Counted from the first letter of the stretch, positions 1-9,518 are shown. The stretch: DNA of 48,209 nucleotides from an uncultured bacterium (GCA_905214345.1 CAJMLV010000021.1:1-48209); one strand, 5' to 3'. Program-made: numbers and translations. The notes: generated by a model from the letters alone, not told the origin.

Positions 1-554
1 GGCGGGTTGCCCCGCAGGCGGTAGCTGAGCAGCACGTTCTGGAATTCCTCCATCAGCATGGGCAGAATCCGGTAGGCGTAGGAGATGGAGAAGGACAGCC
101 GTTCCGGGCAGCCGTACCACATCAGGCCGTTGGCCAGCCGGTCGGGGTCCAGGCCGGAAAACACCGTTACCGACGCCAGGGAGATGGTGGCTACCTTCAG
201 GGTCAGGATCAGCACAGGCATGATGGCGGAGGCATCGCCCCCGAACAGCCAGGTCACCAGCAGAAGATACCCGGTCTGGGAGAATACCCCCACCCCGAAC
301 AGCAGCAGCACCAGCCCCGCCACCCGGGCCAGCAGGGTGGTGATCATCACCAGCACAAAGCAGCCCAAAAGAAAGGTCACGTCCTGCACGAACCAGGGCA
401 CGAGCCCGAAGAACAGATACCAGGCCAGCAGCACCCGGGGGTCCCGGGCGGCGATCACCGTATCGTTGTTGCCGTAGGCGTTTTTCAGCACCTGGCTGCG
501 CAGAAAGTCCATGGAAAATTTATCGAGGATATTCTCGGAAAGTTTTTGCATCAT
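1..554 (-). CDS. ecfT: ECF transporter transmembrane component T, partial (3' end outside window)
   Basis: The first about 184 residues of an integral membrane protein are visible, starting at an ATG whose last base overlaps the stop of the upstream ATPase gene (ATGA, 4 bp), a sign of translational coupling. After a polar N-terminus come several hydrophobic helices (around residues 40-75, 85-105 and 115-135), followed by a WYGCPERLSFSISYAYRILP-type segment typical of the cytoplasmic coupling region of EcfT (CbiQ/BioN family). EcfT joins the two ATPase halves to the substrate-binding S subunit in the membrane. The C-terminal coupling helices, usually carrying an Ala-Arg-Gly motif, lie beyond position 1. 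Gene order S-A-T supports the call; the substrate is unknown. Confidence 0.85.
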   Translation of the reverse strand, partial: MMQKLSENILDKFSMDFLRSQVLKNAYGNNDTVIAARDPRVLLAWYLFFGLVPWFVQDVTFLLGCFVLVMITTLLARVAGLVLLLFGVGVFSQTGYLLLVTWLFGGDASAIMPVLILTLKVATISLASVTVFSGLDPDRLANGLMWYGCPERLSFSISYAYRILPMLMEEFQNVLLSYRLRGNP

Positions 555-2257
555 CACGCGTCCGCTCCTTCAAACTGGCTGAGAAATTCCGGCACGGTAT
601 AGCACAGGGCCTTTTCGTCCAAGGCGCGGCCCATGGCAAAAATCTCCGGCGGGCGGATGCCCACCCGGGCCGCCAGTTCCCTGTTGCCGAAAATTTCGTC
701 CCGGGTGCCGTCGGCCACTACCTTGCCGCCGCACAGCACAATGATTCGCTGGGCCCACTCGCACACCAGCTGCATGTCGTGGGTGGCAATCAGCACCGTT
801 TCGGTGATCTCCTTCATCTCGTTCAGGGTTCGCAGAATCTCCCGGCGGGTGGCAATGTCCAGGTTGGCGGTGGGTTCGTCCAGCAGCAGGATGCCCGGGT
901 TCAGCGCCACGCCGATGGCCAGGCTGGCCCGGCGCATCTGCCCGCCCGAAAGCAGCCGTCCGTCCCGCTGGGCCAGTTCGGTCAGCCGGAACCGTTCCAG
1001 CAGCGCCTTGGTCTTTTCGGGCCAGTTTTCCACCCCGCGCACCTGCATGGCGTAGGCAATGTCCCCTTCGATGCTGTCCTTGATGAACATTTCCTCCGGG
1101 TTCTGGTACACCAGCGAGATCAGCCGGGAAAGCTGCTCGGGTTTGGTGTCCCGCAAAGGCGTGCCGTTCAGGGAAACCGTGCCTTCTTTCGGGCGCAGCA
1201 GCCCCACCAGCAGCTTCATCAGGGTGGATTTGCCCGCACCGTTGGAACCGATGAGGGCAATCTTTTCTCCTTTATACAGAGAAAGGTCCAGCTTGTCGAA
1301 GACCACCCGGGGCTCGCCCTTCACGCTGCGGTAAGAGACCGTCACCCCTTGCAAAGCGGCGGCTTCGGGGCCGCGGTCGGTGGTGTGGGCAGCGGGACGG
1401 GGAAGGGCTTCTTTGCGTGCCAGCGGGGCAAAGACGGCTTTGCCTTCCTCCACGGTGGTGGGCAGTTCCGTCCCGGCGGGCAGCAGTCCCCGCACCTGCA
1501 GGGCATGGGCCGCCTGGGTCACCTGGGGCGGGAAGATGTTGCAGCTTTGCAGCTCCTCCACCCGGGCCAGGGCCTGCCGCGCAGGCAGCATCCAGGAAAC
1601 CCGGCCTTCCTTCAGCAGCAGAACATGCTTGCAGAAATCGGCAATGTACTCGGTGTGATGCTCAATGACCAGGATGGTCTTGCCGTATGTTTCGTTCAGT
1701 TCCCGCAGCACGCCGTAAATGCGGTCGGCGTGGCCGGGGTCCAGCTGGGCGATGGGTTCATCCAGGATCAGGATGTCCGGGCCCAGCGCCACCGCACCCG
1801 CCAGGGCCAGCAGATGGGTCTGCCCGCCCGAAAGCTGCCAGACATACTCTTCTTCCCGCCCTTGCAGTCCGCACCGGGCCAATGCCTGGCGGCCCTGGTC
1901 CAGATAATCGGTCATGCCGTAGTTCAGGCAGGCGTAGGAAGCATCGTCCAGCACGGTGGGGCGCACGATCTGGTTCTCAAAATCCTGGTATACATACCCG
2001 ACTTTGCGGGCCAGGGTGCCCACGTCGCTTTCCAGGGTATTCTGGCCGGATACCGTTACTTCTCCCGAAAACTGCCCTGTGATAAAATGCGGGATCAGCC
2101 CGTTGAGCACCTTGCACAAAGTGGATTTCCCGCAGCCGTTGTTGCCAACAATCGCCAGGAAATCCCCTTGTTCCACCGTCAGGTTTACATGATTCAACGT
2201 AGGCTGAGCCGCACCGGGATAGGTATAACACAGGTCCCTGATCTCGATGATGCCCAT
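554..2257 (-). CDS. ECF transporter ATPase, two fused ABC domains
   Basis: This 567-residue protein holds two complete ABC ATPase domains. Domain 1 has Walker A GNNGCGKST (about 38-46), signature LSGGQ (142-146) and Walker B ending LDEP (about 165-168). Domain 2 has Walker A GSNGAGKST (337-345), signature LSGGQ (436-440) and Walker B LLLDEP followed by a TANLD D-loop. In most ECF systems EcfA and EcfA' are separate; a fused A-A' form is known from YkoD/CbiO-type systems. The fusion should energise the adjacent S and T subunits by ATP hydrolysis on the inner membrane face. The gene lies 6 bp after the S gene and overlaps ecfT by 4 bp, so the three are one operon. Confidence 0.92.
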   Translation of the reverse strand: MGIIEIRDLCYTYPGAAQPTLNHVNLTVEQGDFLAIVGNNGCGKSTLCKVLNGLIPHFITGQFSGEVTVSGQNTLESDVGTLARKVGYVYQDFENQIVRPTVLDDASYACLNYGMTDYLDQGRQALARCGLQGREEEYVWQLSGGQTHLLALAGAVALGPDILILDEPIAQLDPGHADRIYGVLRELNETYGKTILVIEHHTEYIADFCKHVLLLKEGRVSWMLPARQALARVEELQSCNIFPPQVTQAAHALQVRGLLPAGTELPTTVEEGKAVFAPLARKEALPRPAAHTTDRGPEAAALQGVTVSYRSVKGEPRVVFDKLDLSLYKGEKIALIGSNGAGKSTLMKLLVGLLRPKEGTVSLNGTPLRDTKPEQLSRLISLVYQNPEEMFIKDSIEGDIAYAMQVRGVENWPEKTKALLERFRLTELAQRDGRLLSGGQMRRASLAIGVALNPGILLLDEPTANLDIATRREILRTLNEMKEITETVLIATHDMQLVCEWAQRIIVLCGGKVVADGTRDEIFGNRELAARVGIRPPEIFAMGRALDEKALCYTVPEFLSQFEGADA

Positions 2258-2263
2258 ATTGTT

Positions 2264-3097
2264 TTACTTCGCCTCAGCTTTTTTCTTCATAACCATCAGA
2301 ACGGCCAGCGCCAGCACGGCGGCTGCGATCATGCCCACGGCCACAGCGGTGCCGCTTTCCGCCCAGGAAGCTTCCCAGTCGATGAGTTCCAGGCCGCTGG
2401 TGGCCAGCAGTTCCGCCGCCACGGCGCACACAAAGGCGATGGCGCAGCCCGCCAGGGTCTTGGCGCTCAGCGCAGGCGCGGCGGTTTCGGGGGTGCGGGG
2501 GCTCATGCCCAGCAGCGGCTCGATCTTGCCGTAGAGCTTGGGAACCAGATACAGGGTGGGCAGCAGGCAGAACAGAATACCGGAGAAGAGCAGGTCGTTC
2601 AGGAACGCGAAGCCCTCAGTGGCAAAAACGCTTTCCGGCAGACCGGCCACGGCCTCAAAGTCCTCCACCGCAAACTGCACCTTGCAGATGTCCACGATGG
2701 TGCCCATGAGCAGCTGGGCGCCGGTACCCAGAATGGCCGCAATGCCCACCATGCGGGTGTTGCGGGGGTCGCGCACCAGCCGGCCCGCCAGATACACACC
2801 CAGGGTCACGGTGATGAACTTTTCCGCTTCGCCCAGACCGCCGAACTGCCCCAGCATGATCTCGCTGAAAACCAGCTCACCGGTGGCAGCACCCAGCGCC
2901 GCCGAAAGGGGATCGAACAGCATGGTCAGCACCAGCGGGATGAACAGGAAATATTCGACCGAGAATTCCACGATGCCCACCTGGAACTTGGGAATCAGTT
3001 CGGTGAACAGGGTGGCCAGACCGTACAGCGACATGGTCAGAACAAAGACCATCAGCTTCTGGGACTGGTTCATGGTTTTGTTTTGCGCTTGATTCAT
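2264..3097 (-). CDS. ECF transporter S component, substrate unknown
   Basis: A 277-residue membrane protein with about six hydrophobic segments, first in the operon ahead of the fused ECF ATPase and EcfT. The start at 3097 (MNQAQNKTMNQ) is chosen because GGGAGG lies at a good distance; an in-frame extension to 3193 has no ribosome site and would run through the promoter region. S components bind a vitamin, nucleobase or metal and are carried by the A-A-T module. The residues do not match a riboflavin, biotin, thiamine or folate signature that I can recognise with confidence, so no ligand is given. The leader carries a small hairpin (3137-3154) but is too short for a typical vitamin riboswitch. 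Confidence 0.75.
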   Translation of the reverse strand: MNQAQNKTMNQSQKLMVFVLTMSLYGLATLFTELIPKFQVGIVEFSVEYFLFIPLVLTMLFDPLSAALGAATGELVFSEIMLGQFGGLGEAEKFITVTLGVYLAGRLVRDPRNTRMVGIAAILGTGAQLLMGTIVDICKVQFAVEDFEAVAGLPESVFATEGFAFLNDLLFSGILFCLLPTLYLVPKLYGKIEPLLGMSPRTPETAAPALSAKTLAGCAIAFVCAVAAELLATSGLELIDWEASWAESGTAVAVGMIAAAVLALAVLMVMKKKAEAK

Positions 3098-3342
3098 AGT
3101 GGATTGCCTCCCCAATGTTTTACTCTCCGTTTTTGTGCCCCGTTTGCGGGGTACGGTTTCATTGTAGGCTTTGAATGAAAGTTTCTCCACCACAAAGCAG
3201 TAAAATGAAAGTTAATTTTCAGTAAAGTGGACAGGGTCGGCTGCATTTTCAACAAAAAGTGACGGGAAGTTCAAAAGTCATGGCATTGGAGCACCGGCTG
3301 CGGTATACTGGAAAAACAAGAAACAAAAAAGGAGCCTGCCTT

Positions 3343-4491
3343 ATGAAAATCGTCATTGCCATGGATTCCCTGAAAGGAAGTCTTTCTTCCCTGCAAGCGG
3401 GAACGGCAATCCGGGAGGGGATTCTGCGCGCCGACCCTGCCGCCCTGGTGGAAGTGCGGCCTCTGGCCGACGGGGGAGAGGGAACGGTGGAAGCTTTGGT
3501 CTCCGGCATGGGCGGTACGCTGCATCATGTCACCGTCACCGGCCCCATGGGAGCACCGGCAGACTGTGCCTACGGTATCCTGCCGGACGGCAAGACCGCC
3601 GTGGTGGAAATGTCCGGTGCGGCAGGCATTACCCTGGTCCCTGCCGAGGCGCGGAATCCTTTGCGGGCTACCACCTACGGTGTGGGCCAGGTGCTGCGGG
3701 ACGCCATCAGCCACGGCTGCCGCCGGTTTATTGTGGGCATCGGGGGCAGCGCCACCAATGACGGCGGTGCGGGTATGCTTCAGGTGCTGGGGTTCGGCTT
3801 CCTGGATCAGAAAGGCTGCCCCATTGCGCCGGGCGCGGCCGGGTTGGAGGAATTGTGTACCATCACCGACGAACATGTTCTGCCGGAATTGGCCGAATGT
3901 ACCTTCAGGATCGCCTGCGATGTGACCAACCCTCTGTGCGGACCCCGGGGCTGCAGCGCCGTGTACGGTCCCCAGAAAGGGGCGACACCCGATATGGTCC
4001 GGCAGATGGACGACTGGCTGGCCCGGTATGCCGCCCTGGCTGCACAGTGCCGTCCGGCATCCGCCGACCCGGAATACCCCGGTACCGGCGCGGCGGGGGG
4101 CATGGGGTTTGCTTTTCGCACATTTACCAATGCTGTGCTGGAATCCGGCATCGACATCGTGCTGGAAGAAACCGCCCTGGCCGTCAGTGTGCGGGACGCC
4201 GACCTGGTCATTACCGGAGAGGGGCGTCTGGATGGCCAGACCGCCATGGGCAAGGCCCCGGTGGGGGTGGCGCGGCTGGCCAAAGCTTGCGGTAAACCGG
4301 TGATCGCCTTTGCGGGAAGTGTCACCCCGGACGCCGTTGCCTGCAACGGGGCGGGTATCGATGCCTTTTTCCCCATTCTGCGGAGTATCTGCACCCTGGA
4401 ACAGGCAATGGACCCGGAAACGGCCCGCCGCAATCTGGCGGATACGGCGGAGCAGGTGTTCCGTCTGTGGCAGGCGGCCCGGCGGGAATAA
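3343..4491 (+). CDS. Glycerate kinase (GlxK/GarK family)
   Basis: This 382-residue protein starts MKIVIAMDSLKGSLSS and carries GGSATNDGGAGMLQVLG, both diagnostic of the bacterial type 1 glycerate kinases. It phosphorylates D-glycerate with ATP to a phosphoglycerate, feeding glyoxylate or galactarate/uronate breakdown products into glycolysis in the cytoplasm. The ATG at 3343 follows AAAAAAGGAG at about 8 bp; the in-frame GTG extension to 3259 has no such site. It is divergent from the ECF operon and lies just before the glycosidase operon, which has its own promoter. A link to uronic-acid catabolism from the neighbouring island is plausible but only inferred. Length is normal for the family. 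Confidence 0.93.
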   Translation: MKIVIAMDSLKGSLSSLQAGTAIREGILRADPAALVEVRPLADGGEGTVEALVSGMGGTLHHVTVTGPMGAPADCAYGILPDGKTAVVEMSGAAGITLVPAEARNPLRATTYGVGQVLRDAISHGCRRFIVGIGGSATNDGGAGMLQVLGFGFLDQKGCPIAPGAAGLEELCTITDEHVLPELAECTFRIACDVTNPLCGPRGCSAVYGPQKGATPDMVRQMDDWLARYAALAAQCRPASADPEYPGTGAAGGMGFAFRTFTNAVLESGIDIVLEETALAVSVRDADLVITGEGRLDGQTAMGKAPVGVARLAKACGKPVIAFAGSVTPDAVACNGAGIDAFFPILRSICTLEQAMDPETARRNLADTAEQVFRLWQAARRE

Positions 4492-4508
4492 ATAAGCGTT
4501 TTTGCTTC

Positions 4509-4536
4509 TTGCGGACGAAGCGGGATATGGTATGAT
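4509..4536 (+). promoter_or_regulatory. Promoter of the GH35-GH2 operon
   Basis: A -35 TTGCGG (4509-4514), a 16-bp spacer and a -10 TATGAT (4531-4536) preceded by TGG, an extended -10. The predicted transcript starts near 4543, about 30 bp before the GH35 start codon. It is set apart from the glycerate kinase stop by only 17 bp with no clear terminator. Confidence 0.6.
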
Positions 4537-4571
4537 AAAGAAAATGCCGCCATAAAGTGAGGAACACTGCC

Positions 4572-6623
4572 ATGACCTATACCTTTGCGCCCTATTCGTC
4601 CTCCGTTTTGCTGAAAAATCACCTGCGTATGGGCGGGAGCAACCCTGCCGGGGAACGTATCGACGTGACCAGCCTGTACCTGACCAGAGGCGGAAACCCC
4701 TGGCTGCCGGTGATGGGGGAATTTCATTTTTCCCGCTGTGACCCCGACCAATGGGAAACGGAACTGTGCAAGATCAAGGCCGGCGGCGTGACCCTGGTGG
4801 CCACCTATTTGTTCTGGATCTATCATGAGGAAGAGCGGGGCCGGTATGATTTTGCCGGAAGCAGGGACATTGGCCGGTTTGTCCGGCTGTGCCGCAAGGT
4901 GGGGCTGGAAGTGGTGCTGCGCATCGGCCCCTGGGCCCACGGCGAATGCCGCAACGGCGGTTTTCCCGATTGGCTGCTGGAACAGAATATCCCCCTGCGC
5001 TGTGACGATGAGGCATATCTTGCCCTGGTACGGCAGTGGTACGAGGTCATCTATGATCAGGTGCGGGGCCTGTTTTACAAGGATGGCGGGCCCATTGTGG
5101 CCGTTCAGCTGGAAAACGAGCTGGTGGACAATGCCGGACATCTGGCGACCCTGAAGCGGATGGCGGTGGAGATCGGTTTTGATGTGCCGCTGTATACCGT
5201 GACCGGGTGGAACTCGGTGAGCGGGGCACGCATCCCGGTGGATGAGGTCCTGCCCGTCTTTGCGGCCTACGCCGACGCCCCCTGGACCCCCGGCAATGAC
5301 CCGCTGCCCCTGTCGCCCCATTATGTGTTTGACCCCACCCGCAATGATTCTGCCGTGGGGGCGGACCTGATGGCCCGGGTGGCGGATGACGGCTGGCACC
5401 TGCCCTATGAGCGGTACCCCTACGCCACCTGCGAGATCGGCCCCGGGCAGCAGTCCACCTATCATCGCCGGGTGCGCATCTCTCCCATGGATGCCTACGC
5501 CATGACCCTGGTGAAGCTGGGCTGCGGCAACAACCTGATGGGATATTATATGTACCACGGCGGCACCAACGGGATGGGCCGGCATTCCACCCTGCAGGAA
5601 AGCCGTGCCACCGGCTACCCCAACGACTATCCCATTCTGGACTATGACTTTGACACGGCGCTCTCCCAGTACGGAGAACCCCGTCCCCAATACGGCCTGC
5701 TGAACCTGCTGCATCTGTTCGTGCAGGATTTCGGCAGCCTGCTGGCGCCCATGGAATTCACGGCGCCCCGGGTATCGCCCGCCCCGGATGACCGGCATAC
5801 CCTGCGCTATGCCATGCGTACCGACGGCCGGTCCGGCTTTGTCTTTGTCAACCACCACCAGCGCCATGAGGTGCTGGAACCGGCGGCAGACGCCGTGCTG
5901 GACACCGGCACCGTTGTTTTCCCGCCGGTCACGGTGGCGGGGGAGGTGGCCTTCCATTTCCCCTTTGGCCTGATCCTGGGCGCACAGACCCTGGAATGGG
6001 CCACCGCCCAGCTGGTCTGCCGCCAGGGCCAGGATTACTTCTTCGCCGCCGTTCCCGGCATTCCGCCCCGGTACTGCCTGGACGGGACCACCTTCACTGC
6101 CCCGGAAGGGGAGGTGTCGGTGCTGCAGCAGGGGGATGTGCGCATCATCACCCTGCCCCTTTCCCAGGCTGTATTCCTGCGCAAGCTGGACGGGCAGGTG
6201 TACCTGGGGGACAACTGCGACCTTTACAGCCGGGATGGGCAGATCCTGGCCGCCCGGCCCGGCAGCTATTCCTACCGGGTCTGGCAGGACGGCCGGTTTG
6301 TACCCCACCGGGTGGAACGCCCGTATCACCCGGCAGAACTGACCCTGACCCCCTGTGCGGAACCCTTTACGCCTCCGTATGCCGAAGAACTGACGCTGGG
6401 CGGTAATGCTCCGCGCAGGTGGTACCGCCTGCATGTGTACACCGATGAAGGTTTTGTGGAATTGACCGAACCCTGCGATGTGGAACAGATCTATGCCGAT
6501 GGACAGCTGGTGGCGGATCACTTTGACATCGGTCGGCCCTGGCGGGTCCCGGCGCCCCTTTTGTTCGGCAGGGAATGTTATCTGGTTCTTACATCCCCCA
6601 ATCCCCGTGTTTACCGGGAATGA
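4572..6623 (+). CDS. Beta-galactosidase-like glycosidase, GH35 family
   Basis: A 683-residue enzyme without a signal peptide, so probably cytoplasmic. The N-terminal half reads as a GH35 (beta/alpha)8 barrel: PVMGEFHFSR near residue 50, GPWAHGECRNGGFPDWL, then GGPIVAVQLENEL, in which E183 is the predicted acid/base. A TCEIGPGQQ segment supplies E288 as the likely nucleophile, and YYMYHGGTNGMGR is a strong GH35 mark. The C-terminal third looks like beta-sandwich. Known activity of the family is removal of terminal beta-galactose; the exact linkage is not readable. The start at 4572 follows GTGAGGA; the GTG at 4557 lies inside that ribosome site. It is followed 46 bp later by a GH2-like gene. 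Confidence 0.88.
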   Translation: MTYTFAPYSSSVLLKNHLRMGGSNPAGERIDVTSLYLTRGGNPWLPVMGEFHFSRCDPDQWETELCKIKAGGVTLVATYLFWIYHEEERGRYDFAGSRDIGRFVRLCRKVGLEVVLRIGPWAHGECRNGGFPDWLLEQNIPLRCDDEAYLALVRQWYEVIYDQVRGLFYKDGGPIVAVQLENELVDNAGHLATLKRMAVEIGFDVPLYTVTGWNSVSGARIPVDEVLPVFAAYADAPWTPGNDPLPLSPHYVFDPTRNDSAVGADLMARVADDGWHLPYERYPYATCEIGPGQQSTYHRRVRISPMDAYAMTLVKLGCGNNLMGYYMYHGGTNGMGRHSTLQESRATGYPNDYPILDYDFDTALSQYGEPRPQYGLLNLLHLFVQDFGSLLAPMEFTAPRVSPAPDDRHTLRYAMRTDGRSGFVFVNHHQRHEVLEPAADAVLDTGTVVFPPVTVAGEVAFHFPFGLILGAQTLEWATAQLVCRQGQDYFFAAVPGIPPRYCLDGTTFTAPEGEVSVLQQGDVRIITLPLSQAVFLRKLDGQVYLGDNCDLYSRDGQILAARPGSYSYRVWQDGRFVPHRVERPYHPAELTLTPCAEPFTPPYAEELTLGGNAPRRWYRLHVYTDEGFVELTEPCDVEQIYADGQLVADHFDIGRPWRVPAPLLFGRECYLVLTSPNPRVYRE

Positions 6624-6669
6624 GCCGCCTGCCCGCAGAACCACCATCTGGAATAAGGAGAAAAGCGCT

Positions 6670-9318
6670 ATGCAATTTCTGCAGGACCTGTCCGGCCGGT
6701 GGCAGGCTGAAGTGCCCGGACTGGGGCATTTCTCCGTCCTTTTGCCCGGAACACTGGACGAAAACCATATTGGTGCCGCCGATACCCCCGGCCTGGCCAC
6801 CCGCCTGACCCGGCGCTTTACCTGGGAGGGGGAAGCTCTGTTCCGGCGGGAACTGGAATTGCCCGAACTTCCGGGGCGGCGGCTCTTTCTGCTGGCCGAG
6901 CGCAGCCGGGAACTGACCCTGGAAGTACAGGGGCAGACTGTTCCGGCGGCGGTGCCGGGCACCCTGAGCACGCCCTACCTCTTTGAACTGACCCCCTGGG
7001 CAGGGCAGACCATCAGCCTGACCCTGTGCAGCGACAACCGCTACCGTACCTGGCCCAGAGAGTCTATCCTGAATTCTTCCGCCGCCACCGACGAGACCCA
7101 GACCAACTGGAACGGCATTGTGGGGCATCTGTGCCTGTTGTCCGCTCCGGAACAGGCTCTGCTGGCTGCCCGGGTCTACCCCGGGCAGGACAGGGTGGAT
7201 GTGGCGGTAGACCTTCTCCCTCCGCCGCAGGGGCTGCCCCGGGATGCGGAACTGCTGCTGGAATGCCCGGCCTTTACCGAACCTTTCCGCTGTGCCTGGG
7301 ATGGGGAAGGGGATACCTGCCGGGTGCGAGAGATTCCGCTGCGCCCGGATGCCGTGGGGTGGAGCCCTGCTTCTCCCCGGATGCAGCCGCTGACAGTGAC
7401 CCTTTGCCGGAATGGGCAGGTGTTGGACCGTCTGCAGACTTCCTTCGGCATCCGTGTCTTTGATGCCCGGGACGGCCGCCTTTGCTGCAACGGGCAGCCG
7501 GTGTTTCTGCGGGGGGAAGCCAACTGCGCCGCTTTCCCCAAAACCGGCCATCCGCCTATGGAGAAAGAAGCCTGGGCGGACATCTTTGCCCGGTACCGGG
7601 CCTACGGCGTGAACTTTGTGCGGTTCCATTCCTGGTGCCCGCCCCGGGCTGCTTTTGCCGCGGCGGATGAGTGCGGCATGCTGCTGCAGCCGGAACTGTC
7701 CCAGTGGAACTTCAAGGATGCCCTGGAAGTGCCGGGCGGTGTGGAATATTATTCCCTGGAACTGGAACGGATTCTGCGGGAATACGCCAACCATCCCTCC
7801 TTTGTCATGCTCACCCTGGGCAATGAACTGGGGACCGGGGAACAGGGCCACCGGGCCATGGACGCTCTGCTGGACCTGGCCCGGCGGCTGGACGCCACCC
7901 GACTGTACGCCAACTCTTCCAACGGTCATTACGGGGAACAGGGACCTGATCCCCACAGTGACTTTTTCACCGCCATGGCAGACCACGGACGGATGCTCCG
8001 GGCCACCAGTTCGCCTCTCATCGGGCATCTGAATGAGCAGGTCCCGGATACGCTCCATCATTACGGCGATGTCACGGGACCCATTACCCGCACCGGCATG
8101 CCGGTGTTTGAGTTTGAGGTGGGACAGTACGAAAGCTGGCCTGACTTTGCCCAGCTGGATGAATTTACCGGGGTGACCCGGGCGGTCAACCTGGAACAGA
8201 TCCGGGACCTGGCCCAGCGTACCGGTGCGGAACGTTACTGGGAAAAGGGCGTCCGGGCCAGCGGGGAACTGGCTCTGCGCTGCTACCGGGAAGAGGCGGA
8301 AGCCGCTCTGCGCACCCCCGGCATCAGCGGTTTGTGCCTGCTGGGGCTGCAGGATTTTCCCGGTCAGGGCACCTCCCTGGTGGGCATGATGGATGCCTGC
8401 CTGCAGCCAAAACCCTTCCCCTTTGCCCAACCGGAACGGTTCCGCACTTTCTTCGGGGATGTGGTGCTGCTGGCAGGATTTTCTTCCTATACCTGGGAAG
8501 GCGGGCAAAGCCTGTCCGCCCGGGTACAGGTGGCTAATTATGGCGCCGAAGCACTGCAGGGGCCGGTGTGCTGGCAGCTGAAAGAAAAAAGAGAGGTTCT
8601 AGCAGAAGGCCGGACGGGAGAAACAAATTTTCCCTGCGGCAATGTTTCCGAAGCCGGGAACTTGCAGTGCATCCTGCCCGGGGATGACCATGCCCACACC
8701 CTGACCCTTCGCCTGACATTGGGCGGCTACACCACCGAATATCCCCTGTGGTGCTACCCGGCCTGTAAGGAACCGGTGCCGGAGTGTATCCTGGTGCTGG
8801 ATTCAGTGAGTGAGACGGACCTGCGCCGCATTGAGGCAGGCGCCACGGCCTTCGTGGAACTGGAAGCGGACGAAGCCCATTATCCCGGTTCCGTGGCCTG
8901 CCATTTCAGCACGGATTTCTGGTCGCCGGTGACCTTCCCGGAGCAGAGCGGTACCATGGGGCTGCTGATCCAAAACGACCACCCGGCTCTGGCGGAGTAT
9001 CCCACCGACTTCCACTCCGACTGGCAGTGGTGGGCGCCGTCCCGCGGGCGGGCGATGGTGCTGCCCCGAGTAGCGGAACCCATTGTGCGGGTGCTGGACC
9101 ACTGCAGCCGTCTGCGTGACCTGGGGCTGCTGGTGGAAGTGGGATTCGGCAAAGGGCGCATCCTTCTCAGCGGTATGGGGCTGCGGCAGAACCCCGACCG
9201 CCCCGAATGCCGCTGGCTGCGCCGGTGCCTGCTCCGTTACCTGCAAACCCCGGCACCTGCCCCGCTGTATCCGGCGGACGAGACCCTTCTGCGTTCCTGG
9301 ATCGCGGTGGAAAAATAA
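6670..9318 (+). CDS. GH2-like glycoside hydrolase (beta-galactosidase/glucuronidase clan)
   Basis: An 882-residue protein without a signal peptide. Its first about 160 residues resemble the GH2 jelly-roll domain, ending in NWNGIVGHLCL, which matches the usual GH2 WNG(I)xG element. A second sandwich domain follows and then a TIM barrel with NFVRFHSW and TLGNEL, where E386 is the predicted acid/base. The nucleophile should be E481 or E483 in PVFEFEVGQYESWPDF, but the match is not classical. The C-terminal 300 residues are additional and unassigned. The start is set by AAGGAGAAAA before ATG 6670. It sits in one operon with the GH35 gene, and the two probably act in sequence on the same imported oligosaccharide. 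Substrate is not determinable from motifs. Confidence 0.8.
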   Translation: MQFLQDLSGRWQAEVPGLGHFSVLLPGTLDENHIGAADTPGLATRLTRRFTWEGEALFRRELELPELPGRRLFLLAERSRELTLEVQGQTVPAAVPGTLSTPYLFELTPWAGQTISLTLCSDNRYRTWPRESILNSSAATDETQTNWNGIVGHLCLLSAPEQALLAARVYPGQDRVDVAVDLLPPPQGLPRDAELLLECPAFTEPFRCAWDGEGDTCRVREIPLRPDAVGWSPASPRMQPLTVTLCRNGQVLDRLQTSFGIRVFDARDGRLCCNGQPVFLRGEANCAAFPKTGHPPMEKEAWADIFARYRAYGVNFVRFHSWCPPRAAFAAADECGMLLQPELSQWNFKDALEVPGGVEYYSLELERILREYANHPSFVMLTLGNELGTGEQGHRAMDALLDLARRLDATRLYANSSNGHYGEQGPDPHSDFFTAMADHGRMLRATSSPLIGHLNEQVPDTLHHYGDVTGPITRTGMPVFEFEVGQYESWPDFAQLDEFTGVTRAVNLEQIRDLAQRTGAERYWEKGVRASGELALRCYREEAEAALRTPGISGLCLLGLQDFPGQGTSLVGMMDACLQPKPFPFAQPERFRTFFGDVVLLAGFSSYTWEGGQSLSARVQVANYGAEALQGPVCWQLKEKREVLAEGRTGETNFPCGNVSEAGNLQCILPGDDHAHTLTLRLTLGGYTTEYPLWCYPACKEPVPECILVLDSVSETDLRRIEAGATAFVELEADEAHYPGSVACHFSTDFWSPVTFPEQSGTMGLLIQNDHPALAEYPTDFHSDWQWWAPSRGRAMVLPRVAEPIVRVLDHCSRLRDLGLLVEVGFGKGRILLSGMGLRQNPDRPECRWLRRCLLRYLQTPAPAPLYPADETLLRSWIAVEK

Positions 9319-9349
9319 GATCGGCGTCAGGCGAAGGCATACTGACAGC

Positions 9350-9397
9350 AAAGCCTCCGGATTCCGGCAAACCAGCCGGTTTCCGGGGGCTTTTGTT
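9350..9397 (+). terminator. Rho-independent terminator after GH2-like gene
   Basis: Imperfect inverted repeat, left arm 9350-9367 and right arm 9376-9393, GC-rich with one G-T pair and two mismatches, followed by TTTTG. It lies 32 bp after the stop codon. Confidence 0.75.
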
Positions 9398-9488
9398 GTG
9401 CAGACGGTAGGGGAAAATTGCCGGCAAATGACGTGAAAAGGCCGAAACTTACTTCGCGGGCAGCCAAAAAGCCTTTCCCTTTTTGGCT

Positions 9489-9518
9489 AAAAGTATTATC
9501 TTGTAAAAAAGTATTATC
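9489..9518 (+). repeat. Tandem direct repeat AAAAGTATTATC upstream of ABC operon 1 promoter
   Basis: AAAAGTATTATC occurs at 9489-9500 and again at 9507-9518, an 18-bp period. It sits about 60-90 bp upstream of the -35 box, a position and layout typical of activator sites, such as those of AraC-type regulators. The factor is not known. Confidence 0.55.

Noticed and set aside
3137..3154. Riboswitch ahead of the ECF S gene
   Set aside because: Only a 5-6 bp hairpin lies in the short leader, with no conserved aptamer core.
779..3178. Long 799-codon open frame on the plus strand
   Set aside because: It is antisense to the ECF ATPase and S genes, rich in Gln, His and Gly, and has no motif. It is a by-product of GC-rich codon use on the other strand.
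3807..6971. 1054-codon open frame on the minus strand
   Set aside because: It spans the opposite strand of glycerate kinase and GH35, both with clear catalytic motifs. No ribosome site or domain supports it.
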